Shown one piece after another: positions 21,604-33,000 of a stretch of 64,000 nucleotides of DNA. The position numbers and the translations under genes are program-made. The stretch's first letter is position 1; the number at the start of each line of letters is the position of its first letter. This stretch comes from Myrica gale. Its lineage: Eukaryota > Streptophyta > Magnoliopsida > Fagales > Myricaceae. Under the pieces are notes generated by a model. That model was given only the letters and a program-made list of their open reading frames with translations. It did not search any database and was not told the DNA's origin. The stretch spans positions 18,295,001 to 18,359,000 of the forward strand of contig OZ005620.1 of NCBI GenBank assembly GCA_963930655.1, given 5' to 3'.

Positions 21604-22955
21604 TAGGGCTGTACAACCCCGGTGTAGGTGTCTATTTTTGCCAAAACCGGCACCTACACCGGGTAGGCCGGTTTTGAAAAAATTACCACCTACACCTATA
21701 CCGTTAATGACAAAAATCGACCCTTAGCGGTGGCGGTTTTCGATTATCCTACATTAATATTGAGCCATTTTTTTAGCATTTTACGTACTTGGCCAAATGT
21801 ATTTTTTTTTCTTTTGGTCCATTAATCACATATCAATAAAATCTAAACTAATGAAATCCAAATTCCAAAATCAATAAAATTAAAGATCATCTTAAAAGAT
21901 AAGATGAGAATTTAAAGTCCAAAGTAATAGAGACGTCACTGTAAATAGAAACTATTATCTTTTGAAAAATCCAGTTTAGACCCTAACAACACTTAGATGA
22001 GAGAATATGTGTTTTCCCTCTAATTAACAAATCAATAACAATTTTAAAACATGTTCAAAACCTAATAGGGTTTCTCTTGGTTTCACAAGGAAAATAAAAA
22101 AATTCGGCAATTTTTAAGGTGCTCGAGCGCGGGTCAAACGCTCGTCGAGCGCTTATGTTTCTGTCTGAAATTTGCACTGAGAGCTCGAGCGCTTGTTAGT
22201 CAAACGTGATGACTCTGTCTGAATTTTTTCAAAGGGCGCTCGAGCGCTTGTTAAACGTGATGACTCTATATGAATATTTGAACTAAAATGTATTAGAAAT
22301 TTGAACTAAAATGTAATTGAATGACTGATTTTGCAAGCATGGTATAAATTTAATAGTGATTTGTCAATTTTAAAATTTAGACAATTTGTTAATATTTCAT
22401 AAAAACTCTTAAACTAATACATTGATTTAAAATTTTTTGTGGTAGAATCTCGACCTCTTGACTTATATTATGCGATGTACTTACCAAAGTTTGACATTAA
22501 ACTCTTTAATTATAATTCCAATGCCTTCATATATACCCTTTTAAATACAATAAATTTGTAATTTTTCTACCAAAATTCTAAATAACTAGTTCATTCATCT
22601 GGCAAGCTTATTGGTAACTTGAATGTAAACATTTGATTAGACAAAACCAACAACAAATCTCAAATATTCAAGTGAAACTAAACTATTGAGTAAACTCTTG
22701 TCATGCTTCTAGAATATTATGTCTTGAGGTAAAACTAAAGTTTAAACTATTAAGTAGAAATTAAAATAAAAAAACTAAAATAAAAAATCATGGTTTAACC
22801 TACACCGGGAAACCCGGTGCCGGTTAAACCGGGAACCGCCGGTTTTTTCAAAAAACCAAGCCTACACCGGCACCGGTTAGACCAAAAACCGGAAACCCGG
22901 TGCCGGTACCGGTGCCGGTGCCACCGGAATTTCCCAGTGGCATTGTACAGCCCTA
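21604..22955. mobile_element. Non-autonomous hAT element with 8-bp target duplication
   Basis: The ends are TAGGGCTGTACA (left) and TGTACAGCCCTA (right), perfect inverted repeats. They are flanked by the identical 8-mer GTTACCAG at 21596-21603 and 22956-22963, which is the hAT hallmark. Subterminal DNA is dense in CCGGT/ACCGG motifs and in GGTGTAGGTGTC/ACCTACACC inverted phrases. The middle is AT-rich with three GC-rich CTCGAGCGC units at 22120-22250. No transposase is encoded. It sits about 370 bp upstream of the SKIP8-like ATG. A truncated relative lies at 47203. Confidence 0.95.
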
Positions 22956-24029
22956 GTTACCAGTGCTATGAACGACTGTAGGCTCCTGTCGTTTAGATTA
23001 CCAACTCTCAGTTGCGCTGGGGGCTTAAGCTGGTGTTTGAGTGCTAAAATTTTCAGAATTAAAAATTTTGGATTAATGAAAATTGATATAAAAAATAAAG
23101 TGAAATGATTTGAGTGAATTTTTTATGTTTACAGTGATAAAAAGAGATAATTTGATTAAAATATAGATTATTTTATTAGGATGGTGTTTTAGTGTTTAAA
23201 TTTTGGTATAAATGCAAAATCATTATGTGCGTTATATGCGCAAATTGAATTAGTCATTTGATAACAAAAGCATAAAATTAGTCTATCTAGTTTCACTTTC
23301 ATTTGTTGTTAGTCCACCATCATGGACTGATTTGATGCTTTTGTGAATTCGGATGGATTAATTTTATACTTTTCTTATCACTAGGACTAATTTTGTATTT
23401 ATCCCTTAAATTTTGGGATAGTTAAAATTTTAAGGTGTTAGAGTTGGTGAAAAAGTGAAAAGATAGATAATTTGAATGAATTTTTTCTATTTATTTGTAG
23501 TGAAAATGGATAATTTAATGGAAAGATAGATAATTTTTTTGTAGTTATTTTATTAGTACCAAAATTTTAGCACCCAAAATATTATAACTTCTTATATTTT
23601 TTTCCGAAAAGAACTGTAGTACAAATTGAATTTCAAATTCCTAATGTAGATTACGTCTTATATTTAAGATCCCTTTAAATTACAATTAACAGGAAAAAAA
23701 TAATGTTTTGCTTCTAAATTATAATTCAAATGCCATTTTAAACCTTTAAAATATCAATTTTTTTACATTGAGCATAAAATATCAGTTGCTTCTAAATTAT
23801 AAGTCAAATTATTACATGCTGCAATGTTCACCTTCTAATAAAATTTGGTTAACATTTTTATTGAAAATAGGTTAAGTGATAACATATCAACTATTGGTTA
23901 TATATTATTAAAAAGGGAACATTAATATTTTTTTATAATTTGAAAATAGATGAGATGAAATTCATAATTTTAGACCCATAAAGGTCATTTAGTGATAGTT
24001 CTCAAAAGGGGAACAATATGATTTTTTTT
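22956..24029. other. AT-rich spacer with MITE-like repeats
   Basis: Phrases such as AAGTGAAAAGATAGATAATTT, GTGAATTTTTTATG and TATTTTATTAG occur two or three times between 23080 and 23560, and AAATTTTGG/CCAAAATTT pairs border them. This suggests one or two decayed small inverted-repeat elements related in style to the one at 60389. No gene is recognised. Confidence 0.35.
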
Positions 24030-24440
24030 AGAAAAAATGGTAATTTAGTCACCAGATTTATAGCACGCTGACAATTTAGATACTATATTTTATTTTTTTA
24101 ATATATGGTCACTGAGAATATATAGTTGTGACAATCTAGTCCTTCCGTCAAACTGTTATTGGATTTTTAATAGAATAAAACGCCACGTCATTTTCTTAAC
24201 ACGTTGAACAACGATGTCACTTGAAATTATCAAAACTCACCGTTTCACTGTTATATTCTTTTTTGCCCAAAGAACAAAATGGCAGACCGTATGCTTTCCT
24301 CTATGCTATTACGCCAAAACACACGACTTCATTAACCCTAGCCTTCATTATTGATCCCATTCACCATCTTCCTCATTCTCTCTTTGCACACCGTTTTCCA
24401 CACCTTTCGCAAACCCTAGACAAAAACAGGGTATCGGGCA

Positions 24441-24899
24441 TTATGAGCAGATTTGGCTCGAATATTCTGTAAACCTGTTTAAATAATCTTTCTTTTCAAG
24501 TTCATTTAGAAGTGTAGGTAATGCTGCTGTAAAAATTTCTTGCTTATCAAAACAAGTGTGCGTATGGTAAAATTGCAAAGCAGAGAGTAACTCTTGCCCA
24601 TCTACTTGATGGAGAGCACAAGAAAGCACTTTTGGTAGCCAATTAACTATCAAAGGCACCATATCAGTATTCAAACACTTGGAGATTTTGTTAAGGGGGA
24701 GCCAATATGGATTTGATTCTGTGCGAAGTTTGTTAAGGGGGCTGAGATTTTGATGCTCACCACATGTACACCTTTGGGATGGCGCAGAGGCAAGAGTGCC
24801 AGACTCCAGAGGGGGAAATGAGGGATGCGAGGGGAAATCAGGATATTTTTCTGGGCGTCTGCGAACATAAATGAGGGAGAGAGTTTTAAAACAAAACAA
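24441..24899 (-). CDS. ORF carried inside the TIR element, probable captured gene fragment
   Basis: An open frame of 152 codons. The second half (about residues 70-145) reads like real protein: ISKCLNTDMVPLIVNWLPKV, LSCALHQVDGQELLSALQF, FTAALPTLLNELEKKDYL, an amphipathic helical pattern with a HEAT-like feel. The first half is low-complexity and partly overlaps the tandem repeat, so it may be frame by chance. I do not recognise the donor gene. Its position between the TIRs of a Mutator-like element suggests Pack-MULE capture. Expression is unknown; it may be a pseudogene fragment. Confidence 0.5.
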   Translation of the reverse strand: MFCFKTLSLIYVRRRPEKYPDFPSHPSFPPLESGTLASAPSQRCTCGEHQNLSPLNKLRTESNPYWLPLNKISKCLNTDMVPLIVNWLPKVLSCALHQVDGQELLSALQFYHTHTCFDKQEIFTAALPTLLNELEKKDYLNRFTEYSSQICS

Positions 24900-25130
24900 T
24901 TCGTTTTGTTATTATAAATTAAAAAAAGCCCAGTGTCCCAGGGGGAATCGAGATATTTCCCGGGGGGTCTCCGAACATAAATAAGGGAGAAGAGTTTTAA
25001 AACAAAACGATTCGTTTTGTTATTATATATAAAAAAGAAGCCAGTGTCCCGGGGGAGGGGGAATCAAGATATTTCTCAAGTAGGGGGTCTACGAACAAAT
25101 GGGGGAGGGGTTTTTAAAACAAAACGGTGA
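24815..25130. repeat. Tandem repeat, about three units of 110-117 bp
   Basis: Each unit contains GATATTT, GGGNGTCTNCGAACA, a GGGAG tract and TTTTAAAACAAAACRATTCG, followed in the first two units by GTTTTGTTATTAT and CCAGTGTCCC. Units start near 24835, 24950 and 25068, with the last one incomplete. The array lies inside the TIR element beside the captured ORF. Confidence 0.75.
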
Positions 25131-25329
25131 AAAGAATACATCTTTTATTCACCTTCCCTTTATACAGTGTGTCGTTTATGTGTTTATGAAAATCTTATGT
25201 TTGAGTGAAACGATGAGTTTTGCTTATTAAAGGTGACATGTTAGTGGGCGTTGATTGGGCAAAAATATGACTTAGGCATTTTATTCCGTTAAAAATTCAA
25301 CGGCAGTTTGACGGAAGGACTACAAGAAA

Positions 25330-25615
25330 ATCAGGCTACAACCACCAAAGCCTTCTATTTGGTCACTAAAACATCCGTGTCAGTGACCAAATCCACCTGT
25401 TGGTCACTAAAGGTACAACTTTATGCTCTCGTTCCTAAAACTAAAAAGTAGCGTTACTAAAAGTAAAAAATCACACTACAACCACCGAACCTTCTGTTTG
25501 GTCACTAAAACATTAGGCACCAGTGCCCAAATCCATTTGTGCAATAAAGGTACAACCTTTATGCTCTCGTTCCTAAAACTAAAAACTAGCATTACCAAAA
25601 GTAAAAATTCAAATA
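25330..25615. repeat. Two-unit tandem repeat at the left CACTA end
   Basis: Two units of about 140 bp follow each other. Each runs CTACAACCACC, TTGGTCACTAAAACAT, then ATGCTCTCGTTCCTAAAAC and ends TACCAAAAGTAAAAA or TACTAAAAGTAAAAA. The first begins near 25333 and the second near 25474. Inside each, TTGGTCACTAAA or similar is repeated. Position fits CACTA subterminal repeats. Confidence 0.75.
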
Positions 25616-26106
25616 GACTTTTGCGCTAGAGTTCCTTCTTCCTCCCGCTGCCATAGGTCCAAAAGCCCTCTGTCGAATTCTCACCCCTCCTCTCCTTGCC
25701 AGCCACTCACTTCTCTCTTCTCCCTTTTTCTTTCTTTCTCTCTTTCCTCTTTCTTTCGAGTTCATTGTCATGGAACTAGCAAGAGATCTATGTCCCCATT
25801 CAACAAATTGTTGTCCACCTCCTTTCTCCCATATACTCTTCACAGGATGTCTATGTCCTCCACTGGACAGATTTTCATCCACCTCTTCTCCCCCATATAC
25901 TCTTCGCATGAGGTCATTGCTGATTTCGATTCAGATTCGTAGCTGTGACTCTGTAAGTAACTTGCGATTTTATTCATTCAGTTAGTTTTTCAATGCTGAC
26001 GATGAGGGTGTTAACTATAATGTAAGAATTTGTGGATTTTGATTTTGGATTTTGGGGATGGTTAATTGTCACAGATAAGGTTTTTGGACAACATACTAAT
26101 TCACAG

Positions 26107-26949
26107 GAAGTGTATGAAGTTGTAGCCAAGCCTGTAGTCAAGGCTGCGACGGAAGGTGTTAATGGTATGGAATACTAAAATTCTGACAATGCTATTTCTC
26201 TGATTCACTCACTAGCAAAATGGAATTTGTGTATAACATACTTTAAAGTCTGTATAAGTGCCATGCTTAGTATTTCTCTAATGTAGAAGAATGCTTTTGT
26301 CAGGACGCGAGCACTGAAAATTCCAGCGCCGCCCGCGGGGCCTCGCGTGCGGGACGTGCGCGCTGGAAATTTCAGTGCATTGCGCGCGGGACGCACGCTG
26401 GAAATTCCAGTGCCCCGCGCGGGATGCCTTGTGGGGTCATGGAAGCTTTATGTCTGGTTGACATTCACTTTTCATTGATTTGTCTTCTCCTATGCATCAT
26501 GATTTTTTCCTTTATAACTGACAATTTATGTATGTATGACTTACTTTAGTATCTTTTCAGACTCCAGGGAGAGAGTTCTTACTCCGTGTGTCATATCTTC
26601 AAATCTATAATGAGGTACGTAATACTACTAAGTCTCCCTGTTTGAAACACAGTACATCATTTTTATTCTGATGTTTTGGTCTGAATATCTCTCTCTAATG
26701 TTTCGTTCAACCACCACTTGTAAGTTTTTTGCTTTATTACTATATTGAATTATATATTTATATTTCTTTTGCAAGTTGGTAGCTTTTCACTTGGAAATGA
26801 TAATCATTGTTCGGGTTGAATGATTAGTTAAGAAGCAGGATATTTCTTATGAATTTGATTTATACTGTCGTTTGTGCTTCTGATATCAGGTGATAAATGA
26901 CTTGCTTAATCCAACGGATTAGAATTTGCGTGTCAGAGAAGATGCACAG
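26107..26949 (+). pseudogene. Captured kinesin-7-like motor fragments
   Basis: Three exons with proper splice borders match a plant kinesin-7 (CENP-E-like) motor domain. 26107-26165 follows a CACAG acceptor and reads EVYEVVAKPVVKAATEGVNG. 26561-26614 reads TPGREFLLRVSYLQIYNE. 26890-26949 reads VINDLLNPTD, a stop (TAG), then NLRVREDAQ. The P-loop exon that should lie between the first and second pieces (the GSGKT/SSGKT region) is missing; that interval is intron-like and holds GC-rich palindromes. The nonsense codon and missing P-loop mean no working motor. Retained introns show that genomic DNA, not mRNA, was captured. Confidence 0.85.
26311..26413. repeat. GC-rich palindromic block inside the kinesin fragment
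   Basis: GCACTGAAAATTCCAGCG (26311-26328) and CGCTGGAAATTTCAGTGC (26361-26378) form an inverted pair. A third copy, CTGGAAATTCCAGTGC, is at 26398-26413. Between them is DNA of mostly G and C with CGCGNGCGGGACG motifs, very unlike its AT-rich surroundings. Confidence 0.75.
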
Positions 26950-26951
26950 GT

Positions 26952-27349
26952 TAGGGCTGAAAAACCGGAATGCGGTCCGATTTTTCGGACCGCATTCGGA
27001 TCCTAGTATATTAAAGGACCGGACGGGACCACTTATAAGTGGTCCCGTCCGGTCCGGTTTTACAAAATGCAGTCTGGATCGGTTTTAATTTTTTTCAATT
27101 TTTTTTTTAAAATAATTTTTTTAGGTTAATTTTTGAGTTTTAGTTTAGATTAAAATTAAACGTTTTAAGTTTATAATTTGTATTAAAAATTATAAAAAAT
27201 ATATATATATATTTTTAATAAATACGGTCCGGTCCGGACCGGACCGCATTTATTAAAAAAGAAAACCGGACCAGACTACATTTTAACATTTAGGACCGGA
27301 CCGGACCGCAAATCCAGTCCGGTCTGCGGTCCGGTTGTGTGCAGCCTTA
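26952..27349. mobile_element. hAT MITE with 8-bp target duplication
   Basis: The ends are TAGGGCTG (left) and CAGCCTTA (right), one mismatch apart. The flanking 8-mer GCACAGGT is identical at 26944-26951 and 27350-27357. The body is a large foldback of GGTCCGGTCCGG / CCGGACCGGACC phrases around an AT-rich loop. It inserted precisely across the exon/intron border of the captured kinesin fragment, so it is younger than the capture. Confidence 0.95.
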
Positions 27350-28332
27350 GCACAGGTTATTAACTTATGTATTCTAGTAAAAATGCTCCTGCAACTCTCA
27401 TTTTTGGTATTTTACACTTCTGGAGAGGCATGGTGGCAGGGGTTTTGAAGATCTGATCTAACTCGAACTTCTTCATTTTTCAAGTATTTCTATGAGTAAT
27501 GTATAGATGCAAAAACTGTGTATTTGCATTCTAAATATTGCCCCATTGTTGGTGAATGACTTGTGTATAGATGCACACGAAACTCTATTTATGGAGATTT
27601 CTACTATGCATAATTTGTTGCTTGAGAACAGTCTTCTTTATTCCAATTGAAATAAGTACATGAGCCTCCCGTGGAGGAAATTGTAAATTCAAATAAAATG
27701 GAATATATTCATAGAGAAAGAATGCAATACTTGAATCTTTGACAAACAGTGCCATCACGTGAACAAAACAATCCATTCTTTTGAAATTAATGGCCACCAG
27801 GTTCACGAACAAAGTTTTGCAACCAAACACGATTGGTCGGCAAATATTACTTTACACGGGAAGCGGCGTTAAGAGTGTCGTCGTCTTTGCTAACAACATT
27901 CTTGACGCCATGGGCATTCGTCGGTGCAGAACTCCCTTGACGCCATGGGCATTCGTCTGTGAAAATCAACTTCGACCAGCCCGTCCAATTAACCGCAACC
28001 TTCAGCGACAGAGCGGGGTATCTTCCCCAATGAAATCAATGATCAACGTTGCTGGACCAGTACCGACAGATAGTTTCTGTCGTCGAATCAAAGCTCTCGG
28101 CATGCGGCAGAGTCGACCATGCTTCAACGACCTCTTTCCGTGGCGGGAAGGCTTTTGTGACAATTTTTGGGGTTTCGGCTACAGAATCCGCCATCGTTGG
28201 AGCCAAAATTTCTTGTAGTGAGACCAGATCGTCACAACTATATATTCTCAGTGACCATATATTAAAAAAAATTATATCTAATGACTAAATTGTCACTATA
28301 CTGTAAAACTAGTGACTAAATTGTCTTTTCTT

Positions 28333-28992
28333 TTCTTTTTTTTGCCAAAACCGAAGAAATATGTACTCAAACTTTGACATTTTCTTGGACAGAAAGCTGA
28401 GACGAAAACATAATCCGCTCCCCTCTTCTTTTGTCTAAACTTCAACCAAACACCCGGCGCGTTACGATGTGGGTTGGAATGTTCCAAAACATCATTCCAT
28501 TTTTCGATACGTGTACTACTTAACCATCTGTTTTCAAAATGAGGAAACATTTTGTTCACAAGCAATATATTTCAAAATTTTAAAAGAAATTTTTTTGAGA
28601 GTTTGAATTAAGGTTGCTGGGCTGGAGATTTACGTTTTTTTTAGATTTTGTGAAAAAAGTGTGGATAAGATGAGTTGATAAGATTTTTTTTGATAATCGA
28701 ATTGTATTGGAGATTGTAAAAAAGCTTAATAAATTGATAGATTTTTAAGGAATAATTTTTATTATAATTTGAAATTTACTTTTAACAGACTTTTCTGTTC
28801 ACCTGTTTTTTTTTTAACAAACACTTATGTTGGTTGGCACAAAAAAAAATAAACATTTTTTTTATAAATTCCAACTTTATTTTTTCACAAAATCCATTAA
28901 CTTTTTTATAAACTCCAACTCATTTTCATAATTCTAATACATGTTTCACAAACCCAATAAAATCTAAACTACTTCCTATATAAAAAAATCAA
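28333..28992. other. AT-rich spacer
   Basis: No gene is seen. The part 28570-28970 has TTTTTTATAAATTCCAACTT and AAAAGTGTGGATAAGATGAG phrases that may be an old inverted-repeat element. No end can be defined. Confidence 0.35.
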
Positions 28993-29502
28993 GGGTTAAT
29001 TACAATTTTCCTTCTTGAACTAACACCTCATTCTCAAAAACCCTCATTAAACTATAACTCGTTACAACTCACCCCCTCGATTTACATTTGTCGTTACGAT
29101 TCAGCCCCTCGCCCATATTTTTCCGTTATGTGAGAAGTTTGGTATCCCGAATGAACAACACGTGAGACTTTCTTCGCACAAAAATATCAAATCGCCCACA
29201 CCGGTTGCTTTTTCAAATTCAGTGTCATTCCCAAACAAAAAATCGGATTTGGGCAAATTTGCATTGGGTGGCAAAATCACAGTTTTCTCGGGCTAGGCAT
29301 GAAAGGGAGAGATAATTTGGTATTTTCGCGCAATGAGGATCCCACGTGTTACTTATGTGTGATGAAAAATATTGCACATAACGGAAAATATGGGTGGAGG
29401 ACTGAATCATAACGGTAAACCTAGATTGAGGGGGTGAGTTGTAACGAGTCATAGTTTATGAGAATAAGGTGCTATTTTGAGGGAGCAAATTGTAATTAAC
29501 CC
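28993..29502. mobile_element. Mutator-like MITE with about 9-bp target duplication
   Basis: TIRs GGGTTAATTACAATTTTCC (left) and AATTGTAATTAACCC (right) extend inwards for about 140 bp, including CTCGTTACAACTCACCCCCTC / GGGGGTGAGTTGTAACGAG. Flanks AAAAATCAA (28984-28992) and AAAATTCAA (29503-29511) differ at one base, fitting an aged 9-bp duplication. No coding content. Confidence 0.85.
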
Positions 29503-30078
29503 AAAATTCAACCCATCCAAATAAAGCAAAACTTTAGAATTTTGTAGGATGTTAAACAAGTTTGGTGAATCACTCTTCTTCCCCAACAGTTGTATTTTTA
29601 CATGTTAATTGTCACTCCCCTGACTTGGTGGTGGCATGAGAGTCTAATTAAGCACGGGCTGTTCACTGCCATCTTAAGGTAAAATCGTGTTTGCCAAAAG
29701 GATTGCCCTGCTGATTCATGCCCAAAAGCGAGGGCTAGATGTCTTAGCATAGTAAAAAGCAACAGGGAATGCTAATTCATTGACTGCACCCAGATATATA
29801 ATTCATCCTAGGCACCCTGTTCAAGTTTGAATTCCAAAAACATGATCTGTTTTCTTTTGTTTACCTAAATGGATCGTGTTTGTAGATAGAGATGAATATT
29901 CAAAAAAGATTACCCGTTTCAGCATGTAGTCATACAGCAAAAAGGTAAATCCATTCCCAGAAATCTAACATGCATGGGCTGCTTCTGCAAGAGCATTTTC
30001 CTTTAAACAGGAGCTACAATTACAATGAGATCCAAACCCGAATGATCTTAGACTACTAGAGCTACAAAAATGGAGGGA

Positions 30079-33000
30079 TTAACTATAGATCAAGGTAATG
30101 AACATTGTCATACTACTGCTAACAAGTATAAAAACCCAGCCTCTACTTCCCTGGTATACCTTATCAGACTGACAGGCTCCAAAAAATGTGAAATTTTGTG
30201 CTAAAACTAGCTTGAAAAGAGTTGAACAAAAACAAATGCATCTCAGAGACCTCGTGTACAAAGAAAGGAAAATAAATGAAAAGAAAAATGAGAAAACATA
30301 TATTCTGCCAGTAAGTTACTAGACGCAGGAACAGGTACATATGCAAATAATATCAGAAGAAGAAACTTATAGCCTTTCTCGATCTGATTACCATATTAAT
30401 TAAGGTTTTGTTCATTACCAGTTGAGTTGATTTTAAAGAATCGTGATGCCTGTAAGCAATCATTTAAGCATATCAGTTATGGCTTTATCTCGGCCTCATT
30501 ATGATCAAGCAACATGAGATTTTGGCTGGTTTAGGGGGGATCGGTTAGTATGCTGAGCGCCTAAGGTGCTCAGCATACTGATGGACGGCTGGGATAAAAA
30601 AAGAAAGATTCAATGGCTAAAATTAAAACATATCAATTAACCGAATGCCCACCCGGTGCTTTGAATGACCCATTAACCGAATGTCCAACCGAATGCTGAA
30701 ATTAAAACATATCACAAACCCAAACTTGCGTGCTGCCCAAGTGTAGAAAAATCGTCTCCCTTGCTTGCTGCCCAAGGCGGACACGTTCCTCGCTTGCTGC
30801 TCTACAAACAGGCCGTGTTCCAGGGGTTCCAATCAACAGGTGCTCTACGTAGGAGAAATAATGATATTCCGTATTAATCTAGATTTCTTTGGGTTCCAGG
30901 AGAAATAATGGTAGGCCGTGTTCCAGGGGTTCCTCGCTTGCTGCTCATGAACCGCACCAACGTAGGATTCGTTTGTTTGTGTGGTTGATAATCTCTCTAC
31001 CTTTATAATTTAATCACATATGCACGTGTCACAGTGGGCGGCTGGACCGGCGACGGGAGGCTGGGCTGCTGTGGGGCAAACGGGCGGCTGTGCGAAGAAG
31101 GTCAGCACCGGAACCTAGGTTTGTGCGAAGAATGCGAAGAAGAAGAAATTTTGAATTTTTTGCTGGGTCAGTTCGCGGATCAGCACCGGAACTCGGGTCG
31201 GAAGAAGTCGAATCGGGTCACACCGTGGGTCAAATTCATTAATTGACGTGGTCTTGCTTGCAGCCGTTGGATCTTGCAAATTTTATCCCAGCCGTCCATC
31301 AGCAGCCCTCAGCAGCTTAAGGCTCAGCATACTAACCGATCCCAGTTTAGGGGTTGTTTATTGAACACTTGCAGACTGCTGCAAAGGAGATTGAACACCA
31401 ACTAAACAGGAACTTCAGGAGATAGATTTAAACCAAACAAAAAAAAAACAGACAAAAGGGCAAACAACTAGGATCCTAATGAGTTACCAGACTGGTAGGC
31501 AACATTCCCTCATCTTGTATTCCCGTACAATGTCTTGCTAGTGACAACCCAAGGATTCCTCCTTGATTGTCCTTTAATGAATTATGATTTTTGAGAAGGA
31601 AAAAAAAAACTAGGACCACTTACTGTTTGCAGTCTGTTGATAGGATCGATTAGGAAATGAAAAGAGAACTACATAGAACTTGGATGATAAAGGAAACATA
31701 TAATTCCGTACCTTAGCATTTTGTTTTCTCTGACTAATTCATCCATTAGAGATGAGGCAAGAGCTTTCCATGACTGAAGGTCAGTGATTCCTTTTTTCTG
31801 CAGAAGGGAAGGATCTCAAACAATTAGGTGGATGAGCAAAGCCAATTCTCCTTAGATACAGAGAGAGAGACAGAGAGAGAGAGATGGAGAGGAAAGTAGT
31901 CAGACCGTACCATACTCTCCTTCGACCCCAAGAGATCTGTGATCTCTGCTCTGAGTTTCTCCAGAAGCGAAGATATTCTCGATATCTCCTTATCAAACTC
32001 TGGCAGAACAGCCCCTTGTCTTCTGTTCAATTCTTTGATGTACTCCTCCAGCACGGATAAGTTCAACTCGAGTGACCTCACCTTCTGCATCAAAATATTC
32101 AGAACAGTGTCACCGGGTATTCTACCATTTGAGTGTTGTCTAACCTCTATTACGGGATCGGGTATATTGTTTAAAATCACTGAAGTTTTTGTTGCATCTA
32201 CGTTGAGCTTTTGAGCATCATCGCTGGTCTCTGTCCCGGTACCAGCAGTCTTGGTTGCATTTTGAACGTCATGCTCTCTTTTCCTATCAACTAGACCAAC
32301 TTCTGGCCTTAAAGATGGTGTTGCAGTTGAATTAGGCTCTAGCAATTTGCTGGGAACAGCTCCTGCAGAAGCCACGACGAGATCTTCAAGCTTCCGGTCA
32401 ATTGCATCAACACCATATACCTCTAAAACACAGCGTGCAGTAAAACTCTGATCCATAATGACTAAGCAAATTTAAATTCAAGTACCTCACCCATTTAGGT
32501 TCAGGAAGCTTAAAGCACTGTGCATGCTTGACATTAGCAGCAACAAAAGCTCCCAAAGGGGACCATGTATCAGTTGGATAGCTTAGGCTGCAAGACAATC
32601 CAAACTCCTTGAATTAGAAGAATGATGTTCAAAGTTTGCAATTTAGACCGTATCAACCGGAGTCTCTTCTGCAAGCTCGATCACCACAAACTTTTCTACC
32701 ACAGAACAGGGATTTCTCAAGTACTGTTCATGATCCTTCACCAATGTTACAAGCTCCTTTTGCTTCCTTATTATGAGCCGCACCCTTAGACGCGGAGGCA
32801 TGGTTGTATGACGTTCCATCCGGTTCAAGACGGTGGGTGATGTTAACAACCCAGCTAGGTGAGGATCCATCTTTTTTTTTTACTCGTGATGTTCCGAAAC
32901 TCATCAAGATCGGGATAGGTGGAAGTAGGAGTTCTCCCACTTGGAAGTGGTTCTGTTCGAGTTGTTTTTTCTGCTTCTAGTGGTTCTTGATCAAATTGTA

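Larger units (their letters stand above)
25319..28218. mobile_element. Non-autonomous CACTA element carrying kinesin exons (Pack-CACTA)
   Basis: The right end is TTTCTTGTAGTG and the left end CTACAAGAAAA, the classic CACTA terminus, although the first bases at the left read GGA rather than CA and are damaged. It interrupts the right TIR of a Mutator-like element at a defined point: GACGGAAGGACTA on the left resumes as GATCGTCACAACTATA on the right. No CACTA transposase text was found. The cargo includes kinesin exons at 26107-26949, GC-rich palindromes at 26311-26413 and an embedded hAT MITE. Subterminal DNA holds tandem units on both sides, including CTTGACGCCATGGGCATTCG twice near 27901-27957. 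Confidence 0.85.
24030..28332. mobile_element. Composite TIR (Mutator-like) element split by a CACTA insertion
   Basis: The left TIR (about 24030-24250) contains GGTAATTTAGTCACC, GGTCACTGAGAATATATAG and CTAGTCCTTCCGTCAAACTG. Its inverse is found in two parts. CAGTTTGACGGAAGGACTA and more inner DNA lie at 25195-25320; CTATATATTCTCAGTGACC and the outer AGTGACTAAATTGTC lie at 28225-28332. The 2.9 kb between the parts is a CACTA element. The original element was therefore about 1.4 kb and carried a host-like ORF (24441-24899) and a tandem repeat. Confidence 0.85.

Noticed and set aside
31034-31246. 70-codon Cys/Gly/Glu-rich ORF
   Set aside because: It is inside a MULE MITE with exact target duplication and shows no family motif.
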